Source: Streptomyces showdoensis
Lineage (GTDB): Bacteria > Actinomycetota > Actinomycetes > Streptomycetales > Streptomycetaceae
Direction of reading: 5' to 3'
Assembly: GCF_039535475.1 (NCBI RefSeq)
Contig: NZ_BAAAXG010000026.1
Location: forward strand, 1,426,001-1,490,000
DNA length: 64,000 nt
In this document: one piece after another, positions 23,858-32,709 of the stretch
Layout of the letters: each line of letters begins with the position of its first letter
Position numbering within the stretch: the stretch's first letter is position 1
Program-made: the position numbers and the translations under genes
Notes under the pieces: model-generated
What the model saw: only the letters and a program-made list of their open reading frames with translations
Database searches by the model: none
What the model was told of the DNA's origin: nothing

Positions 23858-23931
23858 GGCTGGGTAGCTCAGTTGGTACGAGCGATCGCCTGAAAAGCGA
23901 TAGGTCGCCGGTTCGACCCCGGCCCCAGCCA
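23858..23931 (+). tRNA. tRNA-Phe(GAA)
   Basis: The 74-nt gene has acceptor GGCTGGG/CCCAGCC, anticodon loop CTGAAAA and T loop GTTCGACCC. It is the last gene of the cluster, followed by a strong terminator. Confidence 0.95.
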
Positions 23932-23940
23932 CAAAGAGAA

Positions 23941-23971
23941 GGCCCCCGTTCGAAAGAACGGGGGCCTTCTT
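23941..23971 (+). terminator. Terminator of the tRNA cluster
   Basis: GGCCCCCGTTC and GAACGGGGGCC form a perfect 11-bp stem with a GAAA loop, followed by TTCTT. Confidence 0.9.
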
Positions 23972-24056
23972 CGTGTGCGCCTCGGACAGGAGCCCAGGAC
24001 GTCCGCCCCGACGGCCCGGTTACGGGGAGGAGGACGGCGCCCTCCTCCCCGTACGG

Positions 24057-24890
24057 CTACGCCTCCTCGCGCCGCCGCGCCCGCAGGGCCCGCACCGCGA
24101 ACCCGGCCGCCACCACGGCCGGCACCGCGAGGAGCAGCGCCCAGTCCGGGACCGTGCGGCCCAGGGCGCCCACCCGCTCCTCCACGGCGAAGGAGTCGTC
24201 CACGGACAGCAGCCCCGGCAGCGCGGTGGTCCCGTCGAAGACCAGGAAGAGCGTGCCGAGGGCGATGAAGAACAGCCCCGAGAGCAGCGAGGTCGAGTGC
24301 AGCTCCAGGCGGCCCAGCCGGATCGGCCGGCCCCGCAGCCAGCGCCGCCGCCCCAGGTCGTAGCGGTCCCAGAGCAGGGCCAGCACGAAGAGCGGGACGG
24401 CCATGCCGAGCGCGTACACGGCGAGGAGCAGGCCGCCGTAGACCGGGCTGCCGCTGAGCGCGGCCACGGTCAGGACGCTGCCCAGGATCGGGCCCGCGCA
24501 GAATCCGGCGAGGCCGTAGACCAGGCCCAGGGCGTACACGGAGAACGCGGTGGTCGGCCGGATCCGGCCGCTCGCCTCGCTCATCCGGCGGGACGCGAAG
24601 CCCAGGCCGAGGATCTGCAGCACCCCGAGCACGACGATCAGCCAGCCGCCGACGGCCACCAGCAGGTCGCGGTGGCCGTAGAACAGCCGCCCGGCGAAGG
24701 AGCCGGCCGCGCCCAGCGGGACCAGGGTGGTGGCCAGGCCCGCGTAGAAGACGCCGGTGCGGGCCACCAGCCGGGCCCGGCCGTCGACGGAGTAGGCGAA
24801 GAAGGCCGGGAGCAGCAGGGCGCTGCACGGGCTGAGCAGGGCCAGCAGCCCGCCGAGGAAGGCGGCGAAGTAGCCGATCCCGGAGGTCAC
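24057..24890 (-). CDS. CcdA-family thiol-redox membrane protein
   Basis: This 277-residue protein starts at a GTG that overlaps the stop of the upstream DsbA-like gene. It carries reducing equivalents from cytoplasmic thioredoxin to extracytoplasmic partners. Six or more membrane helices are visible. The first contains LLALLSPCSALLLPAFFAYS with the conserved SPC, and a later helix holds LAGFCAGPILGS, giving the Cys pair of DsbD/CcdA proteins. It extends beyond the minimal family length with a C-terminal helix and basic tail. The substrate is probably the adjacent thioredoxin-like protein. Confidence 0.87.
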   Translation of the reverse strand: MTSGIGYFAAFLGGLLALLSPCSALLLPAFFAYSVDGRARLVARTGVFYAGLATTLVPLGAAGSFAGRLFYGHRDLLVAVGGWLIVVLGVLQILGLGFASRRMSEASGRIRPTTAFSVYALGLVYGLAGFCAGPILGSVLTVAALSGSPVYGGLLLAVYALGMAVPLFVLALLWDRYDLGRRRWLRGRPIRLGRLELHSTSLLSGLFFIALGTLFLVFDGTTALPGLLSVDDSFAVEERVGALGRTVPDWALLLAVPAVVAAGFAVRALRARRREEA

Positions 24891-25702
24891 CGGCCGGACC
24901 CCGGCTGCTGGGCGGCCCCCGGCTTCTTCGCGGCGGCCGCCTTCGCCGCCGCGTCGATCGCCCCGGTGAAGGCCTCCATCGGCTGGGCACCCGCGATCGG
25001 GCGTCCGTTCACGAGGAAGGAGGGGGTGGAGGTGGCGCCCAGCGAGTAGCCCTGCTCCTGGTCCTTGCGCACCGCCGCCCGGGCCGCCGCCCCGTCCGTG
25101 TCGCGGGTGAAGCGGGCGAGGTCCGGGACGCCCGCCTCCTTCGCGAGGGCGGCCAGGCGCTCCGTGCCGAAGCCCTTCTCCTTGGCGCCCTCCGCGTACG
25201 CGGCCTTGTGGAACTCCCAGAACCGGCCCTGCTGTCCGGCCGCCCAGGAGGCGCGGGCGGCCGCCTCCGACTCCTCGCCGAAGATCGGGAAGTTCCGCCA
25301 CTCGATGCGCAGGGTGCCGGCGTCGACGTACCGCTTGATCAGCTCGGGCTCGGTGTCCCGCGCGAACTTGCCGCAGTAGCCGCACTTGAAGTCGGCGTAC
25401 TCGATCAGGACGACCGGGGCGTCGGCCCGGCCGAGGGCCAGCTTGTCGGCGGCGTCCCGGCGGGCGTAGGCCTCCAGCTCGGGGTAGACGCCGGCGGACG
25501 GGTCGGCGGAGACCTCGGCCGCGGAGGAACCGGCACCGGAGGGCGAGCCGGAGGGCCTGGTGGTCGCGTAGGAGGCGACGCCGAGCAGCGTGGCGGCAAG
25601 GACCACCCCGCTGACGATCAGGACGGGCTTGGACCTGGACGTCGCCTTGGACGTGGGCTTGGACGCCGACTTCGACGTGGGCGTGGACGTGGGCTTGGGC
25701 AT
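24887..25702 (-). CDS. Membrane-anchored DsbA-like thiol oxidoreductase
   Basis: This gene encodes 271 residues. The ATG follows AGGAG. A Thr/Ser/Lys/Pro-rich cytoplasmic stretch comes first, then a single anchor (PVLIVSGVVLAATLLGVA). The thioredoxin-like domain with an inserted helical region follows. The active site is FKCGYCGKFA (CxxC) and the cis-Pro loop is STPSFLVNG. It would form or shuffle disulfides outside the membrane. It overlaps ccdA and is likely its redox partner. Confidence 0.87.
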   Translation of the reverse strand: MPKPTSTPTSKSASKPTSKATSRSKPVLIVSGVVLAATLLGVASYATTRPSGSPSGAGSSAAEVSADPSAGVYPELEAYARRDAADKLALGRADAPVVLIEYADFKCGYCGKFARDTEPELIKRYVDAGTLRIEWRNFPIFGEESEAAARASWAAGQQGRFWEFHKAAYAEGAKEKGFGTERLAALAKEAGVPDLARFTRDTDGAAARAAVRKDQEQGYSLGATSTPSFLVNGRPIAGAQPMEAFTGAIDAAAKAAAAKKPGAAQQPGSGR

Positions 25703-25761
25703 GCGGAAGCGCTCCTGAGTGCGGAGGAAGAGGACGGGCGGCGAGGAGGGGCGCCGGCCGT

Positions 25762-26118
25762 CTAGACCCTCAGGATCGACAGCTCCACCGGCGAGGGCGG
25801 CACCAGCGCGGGCGGCTCCCGGCCCCGGGTCGCCTCGGCCGGACCCTCGTCCACGGCCCAGGTCGCGCAACCGCCCCGCGCCCCCAGGAGCGCGGGCAGC
25901 AGCTCGCCGAAGCCGTGGGAGCGGGGCGGTACGACGGGGCCCGCGGCCCCCTCGTCGGCCGGATGGCCCTGGCCGCAGCCCGGCGCACCGGGCGCCGGGG
26001 CGCCCGCGACGGGCGGTCCCGCCACGGGCGGGGGCGTGGCGGCCCCGCAGACCACGAGTCCCAGCACCAGGCCCGCCAGCGCGGCGAACGCCAGCAGCGC
26101 GCGGGCGGTGCGGGACAT
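25762..26118 (-). CDS. Small secreted or anchored protein of the redox operon
   Basis: This 118-residue protein has an N-terminal hydrophobic segment (ALLAFAALAGLVLGLVVCGA), a Pro/Gly/Ala linker and a short domain with two Cys (APGCGQGHPADE; LLGARGGCATWAV). It lies 59 bp upstream of the DsbA-like gene on the same strand. The paired Cys and location suggest a substrate or accessory of that system. The Cys near the end of the hydrophobic segment could also be a lipobox (LVVC). No family is recognised. Confidence 0.55.
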   Translation of the reverse strand: MSRTARALLAFAALAGLVLGLVVCGAATPPPVAGPPVAGAPAPGAPGCGQGHPADEGAAGPVVPPRSHGFGELLPALLGARGGCATWAVDEGPAEATRGREPPALVPPSPVELSILRV

Positions 26119-26236
26119 GCGGAAACCTTTCGGGACGGTGCTGGCCGGTGTGCCCGAAATATTACGCAGGCTCCGGGGCCCGCCCTCGTAAATCGGTTCG
26201 CCGCTTCTCGGCCGCAGGTGCGATCCTGGATCCCGT

Positions 26237-29200
26237 ATGTCTACTTCCTTCGCCGCCCTCCAGTCCGTCCTGGCCGAGGTCTCGCTGCGGGACTCCCACC
26301 GGCTCGGCCGCCGTCTCGAAGGCGCCCGCCGCATCCGCAAGCCCGAGGCCCGCGCGGCCGTCCTGGACGAGATCGCCGCCGAGGCCGGGAAGGCCAAGGA
26401 ACGGGTCGACGCGCGCGCCGCGCGCCTGCCCGCGGTCACGTACCCCGAGCAGCTGCCCGTCTCCCAGAAGAAGGACGAGATCGCCGAGGCGATACGCGAC
26501 CACCAGGTCGTGATCGTCGCCGGTGAGACCGGTTCCGGGAAGACGACGCAGATCCCGAAGATCTGCCTGGAGCTGGGCCGCGGCGTCCGGGGCATGATCG
26601 GGCACACCCAGCCCCGCCGGATCGCCGCCCGCACGGTCGCCGAGCGCGTGGCGGAGGAGCTCCGCACCCCGCTGGGCGAGGCGGTCGGCTGGAAGGTGCG
26701 CTTCACCGACCAGGTGAACCCCGAGGCCACCTTCGTGAAGCTGATGACGGACGGCATCCTGCTCGCCGAGATCCAGACGGACCGCGAGCTGCGCGCCTAC
26801 GACACGATCATCATCGACGAGGCCCACGAGCGGTCCCTCAACATCGACTTCCTGCTCGGCTATCTGGCCCAGCTGCTGCCGAAGCGCCCCGACCTCAAGG
26901 TCGTGATCACCTCCGCGACCATCGACCCGGAGCGCTTCTCCCGCCACTTCGGCGACGCGCCGATCGTCGAGGTCAGCGGCCGTACGTACCCGGTGGAGGT
27001 GCGCTACCGGCCGCTCCTGGAGGAGGACTCGGAGGAGTCGGACCGCGACCAGATCACCGCGATCTGCGAGGCCGTCGACGAGCTCCAGGCCGAGGGCCCC
27101 GGGGACGTCCTGGTCTTCCTCTCCGGCGAGCGCGAGATCCGCGACACCGCGGACGCGCTCCTCAAGCGGAACCTGCGCAACACCGAGGTCCTCCCCCTCT
27201 ACGCCCGCCTGTCGCACGCCGAGCAGCACCGCGTCTTCCAGGCCCACTCCGGCCGCCGGATCGTCCTCGCGACGAACGTGGCCGAGACCTCGCTGACGGT
27301 CCCGGGCATCAAGTACGTGATCGACCCGGGCACCGCCCGCATCTCCCGCTACTCGCACCGCACCAAGGTCCAGCGGCTGCCGATCGAGCCGGTCAGCCAG
27401 GCCAGCGCCAACCAGCGCAAGGGCCGCTGCGGCCGTACCAGCGACGGCATCTGCATCCGGCTGTACTCCGAGGACGACTTCCTCACCCGGCCGGAGTTCA
27501 CGGACGCCGAGATCCTGCGGACCAACCTGGCCTCCGTCATCCTCCAGATGACCGCGGCCGGCCTCGGCGACATCGAGAAGTTCCCCTTCATCGACCCGCC
27601 GGACCACCGCAACATCCGGGACGGCGTGCAGCTCCTCCAGGAGCTGGGCGCGCTCGACCCGAGTGAGAAGGACCCGAAGAAGCGGCTCACCGAGCAGGGC
27701 CGCAAGCTCTCCCAGCTGCCCGTCGACCCGCGGCTCGCCCGGATGGTCCTGGAGGCCGACCGGAACGGCTGCGTGCGCGAGGTCATGGTGATCGCGGCCG
27801 CGCTCTCCATCCAGGACCCGCGCGAGCGGCCGTCCGAGAAGCAGGCGCAGGCCGACCAGCAGCACGCCCGCTTCAAGGACGAGACGAGCGACTTCCTCGC
27901 CTTCCTCAACCTCTGGCGCTACGTCCGCGAGCAGCAGAAGGAGCGCGGCTCCAGCTCCTTCCGCCGGATGTGCAAGCAGGAGTACCTGAACTTCCTGCGG
28001 ATCCGGGAGTGGCAGGACATCTACGCCCAGCTGCGGACCGTGGCGAAGCAGATGGGGATACACCTCAACGAGGAGGACGCCCCGGAGCAGTCCGTCCACG
28101 TCTCCCTGCTCTCCGGCCTCCTCAGCCACATCGGTCTGAAGGACGTGAAGGAGTCCAAGGACGGCGGCGGCCGGGACGGCAAGCGGGAGGGCACGCGGAA
28201 CGAGTACCTCGGCGCCCGCAACGCCAAGTTCGCGATCTTCCCCGGCTCCGCGCTCTTCAAGAAGCCCCCGCGCTTCGTCATGTCCGCCGAGCTGGTGGAG
28301 ACCTCCCGCCTGTGGGCGCGGGTCAACGCGCGCATCGAGCCCGAGTGGATCGAGCCGCTGGCGCAGCACCTGGTGAAGAAGACCTACAGCGAGCCGCACT
28401 GGGAGAAGGACCAGGCCGCGGTCATGGCCTTCGAGAAGGTGACGCTGTACGGCGTGCCGATCGTCGCCGACCGCAAGGTGAACTACGGCCGGATCGACCC
28501 CGAGGTCTCCCGCGAGCTGTTCATCCGCAACGCCCTGGTCGAGGGCGACTGGCGCACCCACCACAAGTTCTTCGCCGACAACCGCAAGCTCCTCACCGAG
28601 GTCGAGGAGCTGGAGCACCGGGCCCGGCGCCGGGACATCCTCGTCGACGACGAGACGCTGTTCGACTTCTACGACAAGCGGGTGCCGGAGCACGTCGTCT
28701 CGGGCGCGCACTTCGACTCGTGGTGGAAGCACAAGCGCCACGAGGAGCCGGAGTTCCTCGACTTCGAGCGCGAGATGCTCATCAACGAGAAGGCGGGGGC
28801 GGTCACCAAGGACGACTACCCGGACTCGTGGCGGCAGGGCGCGCTGAAGTTCCGGGTGACGTACCAGTTCGAGCCGGGCGCGGACGCCGACGGCGTGACC
28901 GTCCACGTCCCGCTCCAGGTGCTCAACCAGGTGACCGACGAGGGCTTCGACTGGCAGATCCCGGGCCTGCGCGAGGAGGTCGTCACGGAGCTGATCCGGT
29001 CCCTCCCCAAGCCGATCCGCCGCCACTACGTCCCGGCGCCGAACTTCGCGAGCCGCTTCCTGGACGCGGTCGTCCCCGTCCAGGAGCCGCTGACGGGCGC
29101 GCTGGCCCGCGAGCTCCAGCGGATGGTCGGCGTCCCGCTGACCGCCGAGGACTTCGACTGGGGGAAGCTCCCCGAGCACCTCAAGATCACCTTCCGGATC

Positions 29201-30211
29201 GTCGACGAGCGGCGCCGCAAGCTGGCCGAGGACAAGGACCTGGAGGCGCTGAAGCTGAAGCTGCGCCCCAAGGCCCGCCAGGCGCTCTCCAAGGCCGCCG
29301 CGGCGGCGACGGGCGGCCCGGACGGCTCCGGGCCCTCCCTGGAGCGCACGGGGCTCAAGGACTGGACGATCGGGACGCTCACGCGGGTCTTCGAGACCCG
29401 TCGGGCCGGCCAGCCGGTGAAGGCGTACCCGGCGCTCGTCGACGAGGGCGACAGCGTGGCCGTACGGCTCTTCGACACGGAGGCCGAGCAGCAGCTGGCG
29501 ATGTGGCGGGGCACCCGGAAGCTCATCATGCTGAACATCCCGGTGAACCCGGCGAAGTTCGCCTCGGACCGGCTGACCAACCAGCAGAAGCTGGCCCTGT
29601 CCGCGAACCCGCACGGCTCGATCCAGGCCCTGTTCGACGACTGCGCGACCGCGGCGGCCGACAAGCTGATCGCGGACCACGGCGGCCCGGCGTGGGACGA
29701 GGAGTCCTTCCGGAAGCTCTACGACAAGGTCCGCACGGACCTCGTCGAGCTGACCGTACGGACCGTGGGCCAGGTGCAGCAGGTGCTGGCGGCCTGGCAG
29801 GCCTGCGAGCGGCGCCTGAAGGCCACGTCCAGCCCCGCGCTGCTGCCCAACCTGAAGGACGTCCGCGACCAGCTGTCCTGGCTCGTGCCGGCCGGCTTCG
29901 TGACCCGTACGGGCCTGAAGCGGCTGCCGGACCTGATGCGCTACCTGGTGGCGGTGGACCGGCGGCTCCAGCAGATGCCGACGGGCGTCCAGCGGGACAC
30001 CACCCGCATGGAGAAGGTCCACGAGATGCTGGACGAGTACGCGTGGCTGCTGGAGCAGCTGCCCAAGGGCCGGCCGGTGCCGGCCCAGGTCACGGACATC
30101 CGCTGGATGATCGAGGAGCTGCGGGTCAGCTACTTCGCGCACGCCCTGGGCACGGCCCACCCGGTCTCCGACAAGCGGATCGTGAAGGCCATCGACGCGG
30201 CGGTTCCGTAG
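26237..30211 (+). CDS. hrpA: ATP-dependent RNA helicase HrpA (DEAH box)
   Basis: This 1324-residue protein is full length for the HrpA family. Walker A GETGSGKT is at 96-103, DEAH at 194-197, and VITSATID motif III follows. QRKGRCGRTSDGICIRLY is the motif VI region, followed by HA2/OB-fold parts and the long HrpA-specific C-terminal domain (from about 650). It unwinds RNA, and in E. coli HrpA rescues collided ribosomes (family knowledge). It is transcribed alone, ahead of a tRNA-Asp gene. Confidence 0.95.
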   Translation: MSTSFAALQSVLAEVSLRDSHRLGRRLEGARRIRKPEARAAVLDEIAAEAGKAKERVDARAARLPAVTYPEQLPVSQKKDEIAEAIRDHQVVIVAGETGSGKTTQIPKICLELGRGVRGMIGHTQPRRIAARTVAERVAEELRTPLGEAVGWKVRFTDQVNPEATFVKLMTDGILLAEIQTDRELRAYDTIIIDEAHERSLNIDFLLGYLAQLLPKRPDLKVVITSATIDPERFSRHFGDAPIVEVSGRTYPVEVRYRPLLEEDSEESDRDQITAICEAVDELQAEGPGDVLVFLSGEREIRDTADALLKRNLRNTEVLPLYARLSHAEQHRVFQAHSGRRIVLATNVAETSLTVPGIKYVIDPGTARISRYSHRTKVQRLPIEPVSQASANQRKGRCGRTSDGICIRLYSEDDFLTRPEFTDAEILRTNLASVILQMTAAGLGDIEKFPFIDPPDHRNIRDGVQLLQELGALDPSEKDPKKRLTEQGRKLSQLPVDPRLARMVLEADRNGCVREVMVIAAALSIQDPRERPSEKQAQADQQHARFKDETSDFLAFLNLWRYVREQQKERGSSSFRRMCKQEYLNFLRIREWQDIYAQLRTVAKQMGIHLNEEDAPEQSVHVSLLSGLLSHIGLKDVKESKDGGGRDGKREGTRNEYLGARNAKFAIFPGSALFKKPPRFVMSAELVETSRLWARVNARIEPEWIEPLAQHLVKKTYSEPHWEKDQAAVMAFEKVTLYGVPIVADRKVNYGRIDPEVSRELFIRNALVEGDWRTHHKFFADNRKLLTEVEELEHRARRRDILVDDETLFDFYDKRVPEHVVSGAHFDSWWKHKRHEEPEFLDFEREMLINEKAGAVTKDDYPDSWRQGALKFRVTYQFEPGADADGVTVHVPLQVLNQVTDEGFDWQIPGLREEVVTELIRSLPKPIRRHYVPAPNFASRFLDAVVPVQEPLTGALARELQRMVGVPLTAEDFDWGKLPEHLKITFRIVDERRRKLAEDKDLEALKLKLRPKARQALSKAAAAATGGPDGSGPSLERTGLKDWTIGTLTRVFETRRAGQPVKAYPALVDEGDSVAVRLFDTEAEQQLAMWRGTRKLIMLNIPVNPAKFASDRLTNQQKLALSANPHGSIQALFDDCATAAADKLIADHGGPAWDEESFRKLYDKVRTDLVELTVRTVGQVQQVLAAWQACERRLKATSSPALLPNLKDVRDQLSWLVPAGFVTRTGLKRLPDLMRYLVAVDRRLQQMPTGVQRDTTRMEKVHEMLDEYAWLLEQLPKGRPVPAQVTDIRWMIEELRVSYFAHALGTAHPVSDKRIVKAIDAAVP

Positions 30212-30237
30212 CCCGTTCGGCGGGCGCGCCGGGCGAG

Positions 30238-30267
30238 TTCGACCAGACCGCTGACCTGCTGTACAGT
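30238..30267 (+). promoter_or_regulatory. Promoter of tRNA-Asp copy 2
   Basis: TTCGAC (30238-30243) and TACAGT (30262-30267) are 18 bp apart. The -10 ends 32 bp before the tRNA. Confidence 0.5.
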
Positions 30268-30299
30268 CTTCCTCGCAGCCACTGAAAAGCGGCCGCGAA

Positions 30300-30373
30300 G
30301 GTCCTGTGGAGCAGTTGGTTAGCTCGCCACCCTGTCAAGGTGGAGGTCGCGGGTTCAAGTCCCGTCAGGATCG
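30300..30373 (+). tRNA. tRNA-Asp(GUC), copy 2
   Basis: The 74-nt gene has anticodon loop CTGTCAA and acceptor GGTCCTG/CAGGATC. All bases from position 8 to the T arm equal copy 1 at 23762. Confidence 0.95.
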
Positions 30374-30382
30374 CTTTAGAAG

Positions 30383-30411
30383 AAGGTCCGCACCGATCGG
30401 TGCGGACCTTC
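30383..30411 (+). terminator. Terminator of tRNA-Asp copy 2
   Basis: AAGGTCCGCACCG and CGGTGCGGACCTT form a 13-bp stem followed by CTT. Confidence 0.85.
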
Positions 30412-30629
30412 TTGCGTTCCCGGCGCCGAGGGACCAAGGTCCCGGCAAGGGGTGACCAACGGCGCGTCGACAGGCTGTCCCGAGGTGGAAGGCTGTTGAG
30501 TGACAAGAGTTTGACGATGTGACGGGTGTCACTCAATCCGTTTTCGGAAGTGCTTCGCTTACACCCTCCCTACATGCCTCCAATTTAATATGTGCAATTG
30601 CACGGGCTGGACGGGGCCGGCGGAGGGCA
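30412..30629. other. Non-coding stretch with two palindromes
   Basis: No gene is supported. TTGAGTGACA (30496-30505) and TGTCACTCAA (30527-30536) are perfect 10-bp inverted arms with a 21-nt spacer. GTGCAATTGCAC (30592-30603) is a perfect 12-bp palindrome in an unusually AT-rich patch. They lie between the tRNA terminator and the bldC terminator. Confidence 0.5.
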
Positions 30630-30669
30630 TAAAAAGATCGCGCTGGACCCGGCGGAGTCCAGCGCGATC
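30630..30669 (-). terminator. Terminator of bldC
   Basis: GATCGCGCTGGAC and GTCCAGCGCGATC form a perfect 13-bp stem. On the minus strand a TTTTTA tract follows. It lies 127 bp after the bldC stop, so the transcript has a 3' UTR of that length. Confidence 0.9.
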
Positions 30670-30796
30670 GACGACGGAGAACCTGTTGGGGCAGGTAGTT
30701 CGTCAGCAGAGCTTGGGGTGGGCGGACCGGATTGGGGGACCCGGCGCGTGCCCGGTGTTGCAGGTATTACGGGGTGTTGCGTAAGTCGCGAGCGCC

Positions 30797-31003
30797 TCAG
30801 GCCTCGCTGCGCTGCTGCGGAATGCCCGCCAGCAGAGCGCGAACCTCGGCCTCGCGGTACCGGCGGTGCCCACCCAGGGTGCGGATGGACGTGAGCTTGC
30901 CCGCCTTCGCCCAACGGGTCACCGTCTTCGGGTCCACGCGGAACATCGTGGCAACCTCGGCAGGGGTCAGCAGCGGCTCGGCATCAGGGGTGCGAGCGGT
31001 CAT
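30797..31003 (-). CDS. bldC: BldC, MerR-like developmental regulator
   Basis: This 68-residue protein consists of one winged-helix domain with no effector domain (LLTPAEVATMFRVDPKTVTR, WAKAGKLTSIRTLGGHRRYR). It is recognisable as BldC, which binds DNA cooperatively as head-to-tail multimers and delays the switch to sporulation in Streptomyces. The ATG follows GAGGAGG. It is monocistronic between a long upstream region and its own terminator. Confidence 0.97.
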   Translation of the reverse strand: MTARTPDAEPLLTPAEVATMFRVDPKTVTRWAKAGKLTSIRTLGGHRRYREAEVRALLAGIPQQRSEA

Positions 31004-31019
31004 GAGCGGCCTCCTCGGG

Positions 31020-31041
31020 AGAACCGAACCATCTCGGTTCT
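31020..31041 (-). promoter_or_regulatory. Leader dyad directly before the bldC ribosome binding site
   Basis: AGAACCGA and TCGGTTCT are perfect 8-bp inverted arms with a 6-nt centre. They end about 8 nt upstream of GAGGAGG on the minus strand. They could be an operator or an mRNA hairpin. Confidence 0.45.
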
Positions 31042-31232
31042 TTCCTCTAAATTCTGCACCTTGACCCGCGTTGCCCGAAATGGCAGAAGCGGGCCGAGTC
31101 GGTTATAGGACGAACGGCTTGTCCTCGGCACTACAACTACACCATCCGTCCAGCCACGTCGGCCAAACCGATGGAATTGCCCTCGCAGGTGTTCATCAGC
31201 GGCGGAAGTCGATGGACCATGCCATAACGGAC

Positions 31233-31261
31233 AGTCACGCCACTGTGACGATCAGTCACAG
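31233..31261. promoter_or_regulatory. Overlapping GTCAC/GTGAC palindromes upstream of bldC
   Basis: GTCACGCCACTGTGAC and CTGTGACGATCAGTCACAG share the central GTGAC arm, giving three alternating half-sites with 11-bp spacings. This is the pattern of cooperative binding by a dimeric regulator. Its identity is unknown. Confidence 0.4.
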
Positions 31262-31573
31262 AGCGATCAGGAGTCCTCAGACCCCCCATAGAGTGCAATG
31301 CTGAGCGTTCCGCCCTTACTTGGACGGAAGGAACCCTCCCCGGACTCCTTGTCCTATTTTGGCACGAGGGTGGGTGATGGGCGCAAGGGTGCGGTAAGTG
31401 CTATCCGTCACGCTTGAGCCAAAGGCCCGGATCGGGACCTACGTCCTGCCACACCCGCCCCAACGTCCCCACGCGTACACACCAAAGACCCGAACAGGCG
31501 TCCAGCGATGAAGATCATTTACATCAGGTGGACCCATTATGTCGATAACCGGGACGGCGGTCGGTTTCGAGAA

Positions 31574-31607
31574 GGTCACAAACCGGCCACGAGGCCGATT
31601 CGTGACC
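31574..31607 (-). terminator. Terminator of the 31651 gene
   Basis: GGTCACAAACCGGCC and GGCCGATTCGTGACC pair over 15 positions with two G-T pairs and a 4-nt loop. On the minus strand TTCTCG follows. Confidence 0.7.
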
Positions 31608-31650
31608 GGGCCGGACCCTTCCGCGGGCCCGGTCGGACCCGTCCTCGGGC

Positions 31651-32556
31651 TCAGTTGGCGAACTGGAGGTCGCGGACCGCCCGCCACCGCTCCGCGAGCC
31701 GGCCGTACGCCGCCCGCGCGGCCTCCTCGTCGCCGTCCCGCAACGCCGCGATCCCCACCGCCAGATCCGCCGCCGACCGGTCCGCCGCCAGCGCCTCCGC
31801 CGCGACCGCGTGCACCAGGCCGCCGTAGTCGAGCTCCACGACCGCCCGCGGATGGAACTCCTCCAGCCAGCGGCCCACCTCGACCAGACCCTCCGTCATG
31901 GGCCCCTCCTCGATAGCCCCCCGGAGCGCCTTCAGGGCCCGCGCGATCCGCCGCCGCGCCTGCACCATCGGCGTCCGGTAGCGCAGCACCACGGACGCCG
32001 ACGGCGCAGCCCCGCCGGCCCCGTCCCCCGGTCCGCCCGAGCCCTCCGGGCCGCCGCACCCCGGCCCGTACTCCCGCTCCTCGTCCGAGAAGAGCGCGAA
32101 CCAGCGCAGCGGCACGTGCCACACCGCCCCGCGGATCCACGGCCGCGCGTCCGGGTTCCGCTTCCGCCACCGCTCGTGCTCCGCCGTCACCCGCGCCCGC
32201 TCCTCCGGCGGCAGCATCGCGTCCAGCACCGGAGCCGGCAGCGTCCCGCCCACCAGCTCCTCCAGGGCCAGCCGCCCCCGCAGCCGGGTCCGCCACGGGC
32301 AGACCAGCACCACCCCGTCCACCGTCAGCACGAACGCGTCCCCGCTCTCGCGCGCCGGCACCGGGGCCGGCGGCACCCGCACCAAGTCGGCCAGCGAGCG
32401 CCGCAGTTCCTGCTGCGCCCCCGGGAGGTCCGTACGGCGGGCGTAGCGCGCCCAGTGGCCCCGCTCCGGCTCCGGGAAGGCGTCCAGCGGCTCGTACACC
32501 CGCAGATAGGAGGCGTACGGGACGAGCGCCCGGGAGGGGGAGGACGGGTCCGGCAT
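31651..32556 (-). CDS. Conserved actinobacterial protein, unknown function
   Basis: This 301-residue soluble protein begins [20 protein letters not shown]. It has an N-terminal mixed alpha/beta half with two Trp-rich strands ([19 protein letters not shown]) and a Gly-rich linker (about 165-190). The C-terminal helical half holds [20 protein letters not shown] and [19 protein letters not shown] recognise it as a protein that accompanies vdh in Streptomyces but know no function. It is divergent from vdh, with both promoters in 150 bp. Confidence 0.75.
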   Translation of the reverse strand: MPDPSSPSRALVPYASYLRVYEPLDAFPEPERGHWARYARRTDLPGAQQELRRSLADLVRVPPAPVPARESGDAFVLTVDGVVLVCPWRTRLRGRLALEELVGGTLPAPVLDAMLPPEERARVTAEHERWRKRNPDARPWIRGAVWHVPLRWFALFSDEEREYGPGCGGPEGSGGPGDGAGGAAPSASVVLRYRTPMVQARRRIARALKALRGAIEEGPMTEGLVEVGRWLEEFHPRAVVELDYGGLVHAVAAEALAADRSAADLAVGIAALRDGDEEAARAAYGRLAERWRAVRDLQFAN

Positions 32557-32709
32557 GTCGCAAATCCTTCCACGTGGGTACTCCGCGAGGGGGTGATCCT
32601 CAGCACTGCGTACCCCCTACGGCCAGGTAGGACTTACCCTCGTGCCGACCTGGTCCCACCCCCACCCGCAGGGGGGACCTTCCGCCGCATCAACTTGGGA
32701 GTCACCACC

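Larger units (their letters stand above)
31004..31573. other. Long non-coding region upstream of bldC
   Basis: About 570 bp contain no supportable gene. There is a leader dyad AGAACCGA/TCGGTTCT (31020-31041) next to the bldC ribosome binding site. There is also a set of three GTCAC/GTGAC arms at 31233-31261. A gap this long before a compact developmental regulator suggests several promoters or binding sites, but I cannot place the start site. Confidence 0.5.

Noticed and set aside
26162..30160. A 1332-codon minus-strand frame
   Set aside because: Antisense to hrpA, which has all helicase motifs. The minus-strand product has none.
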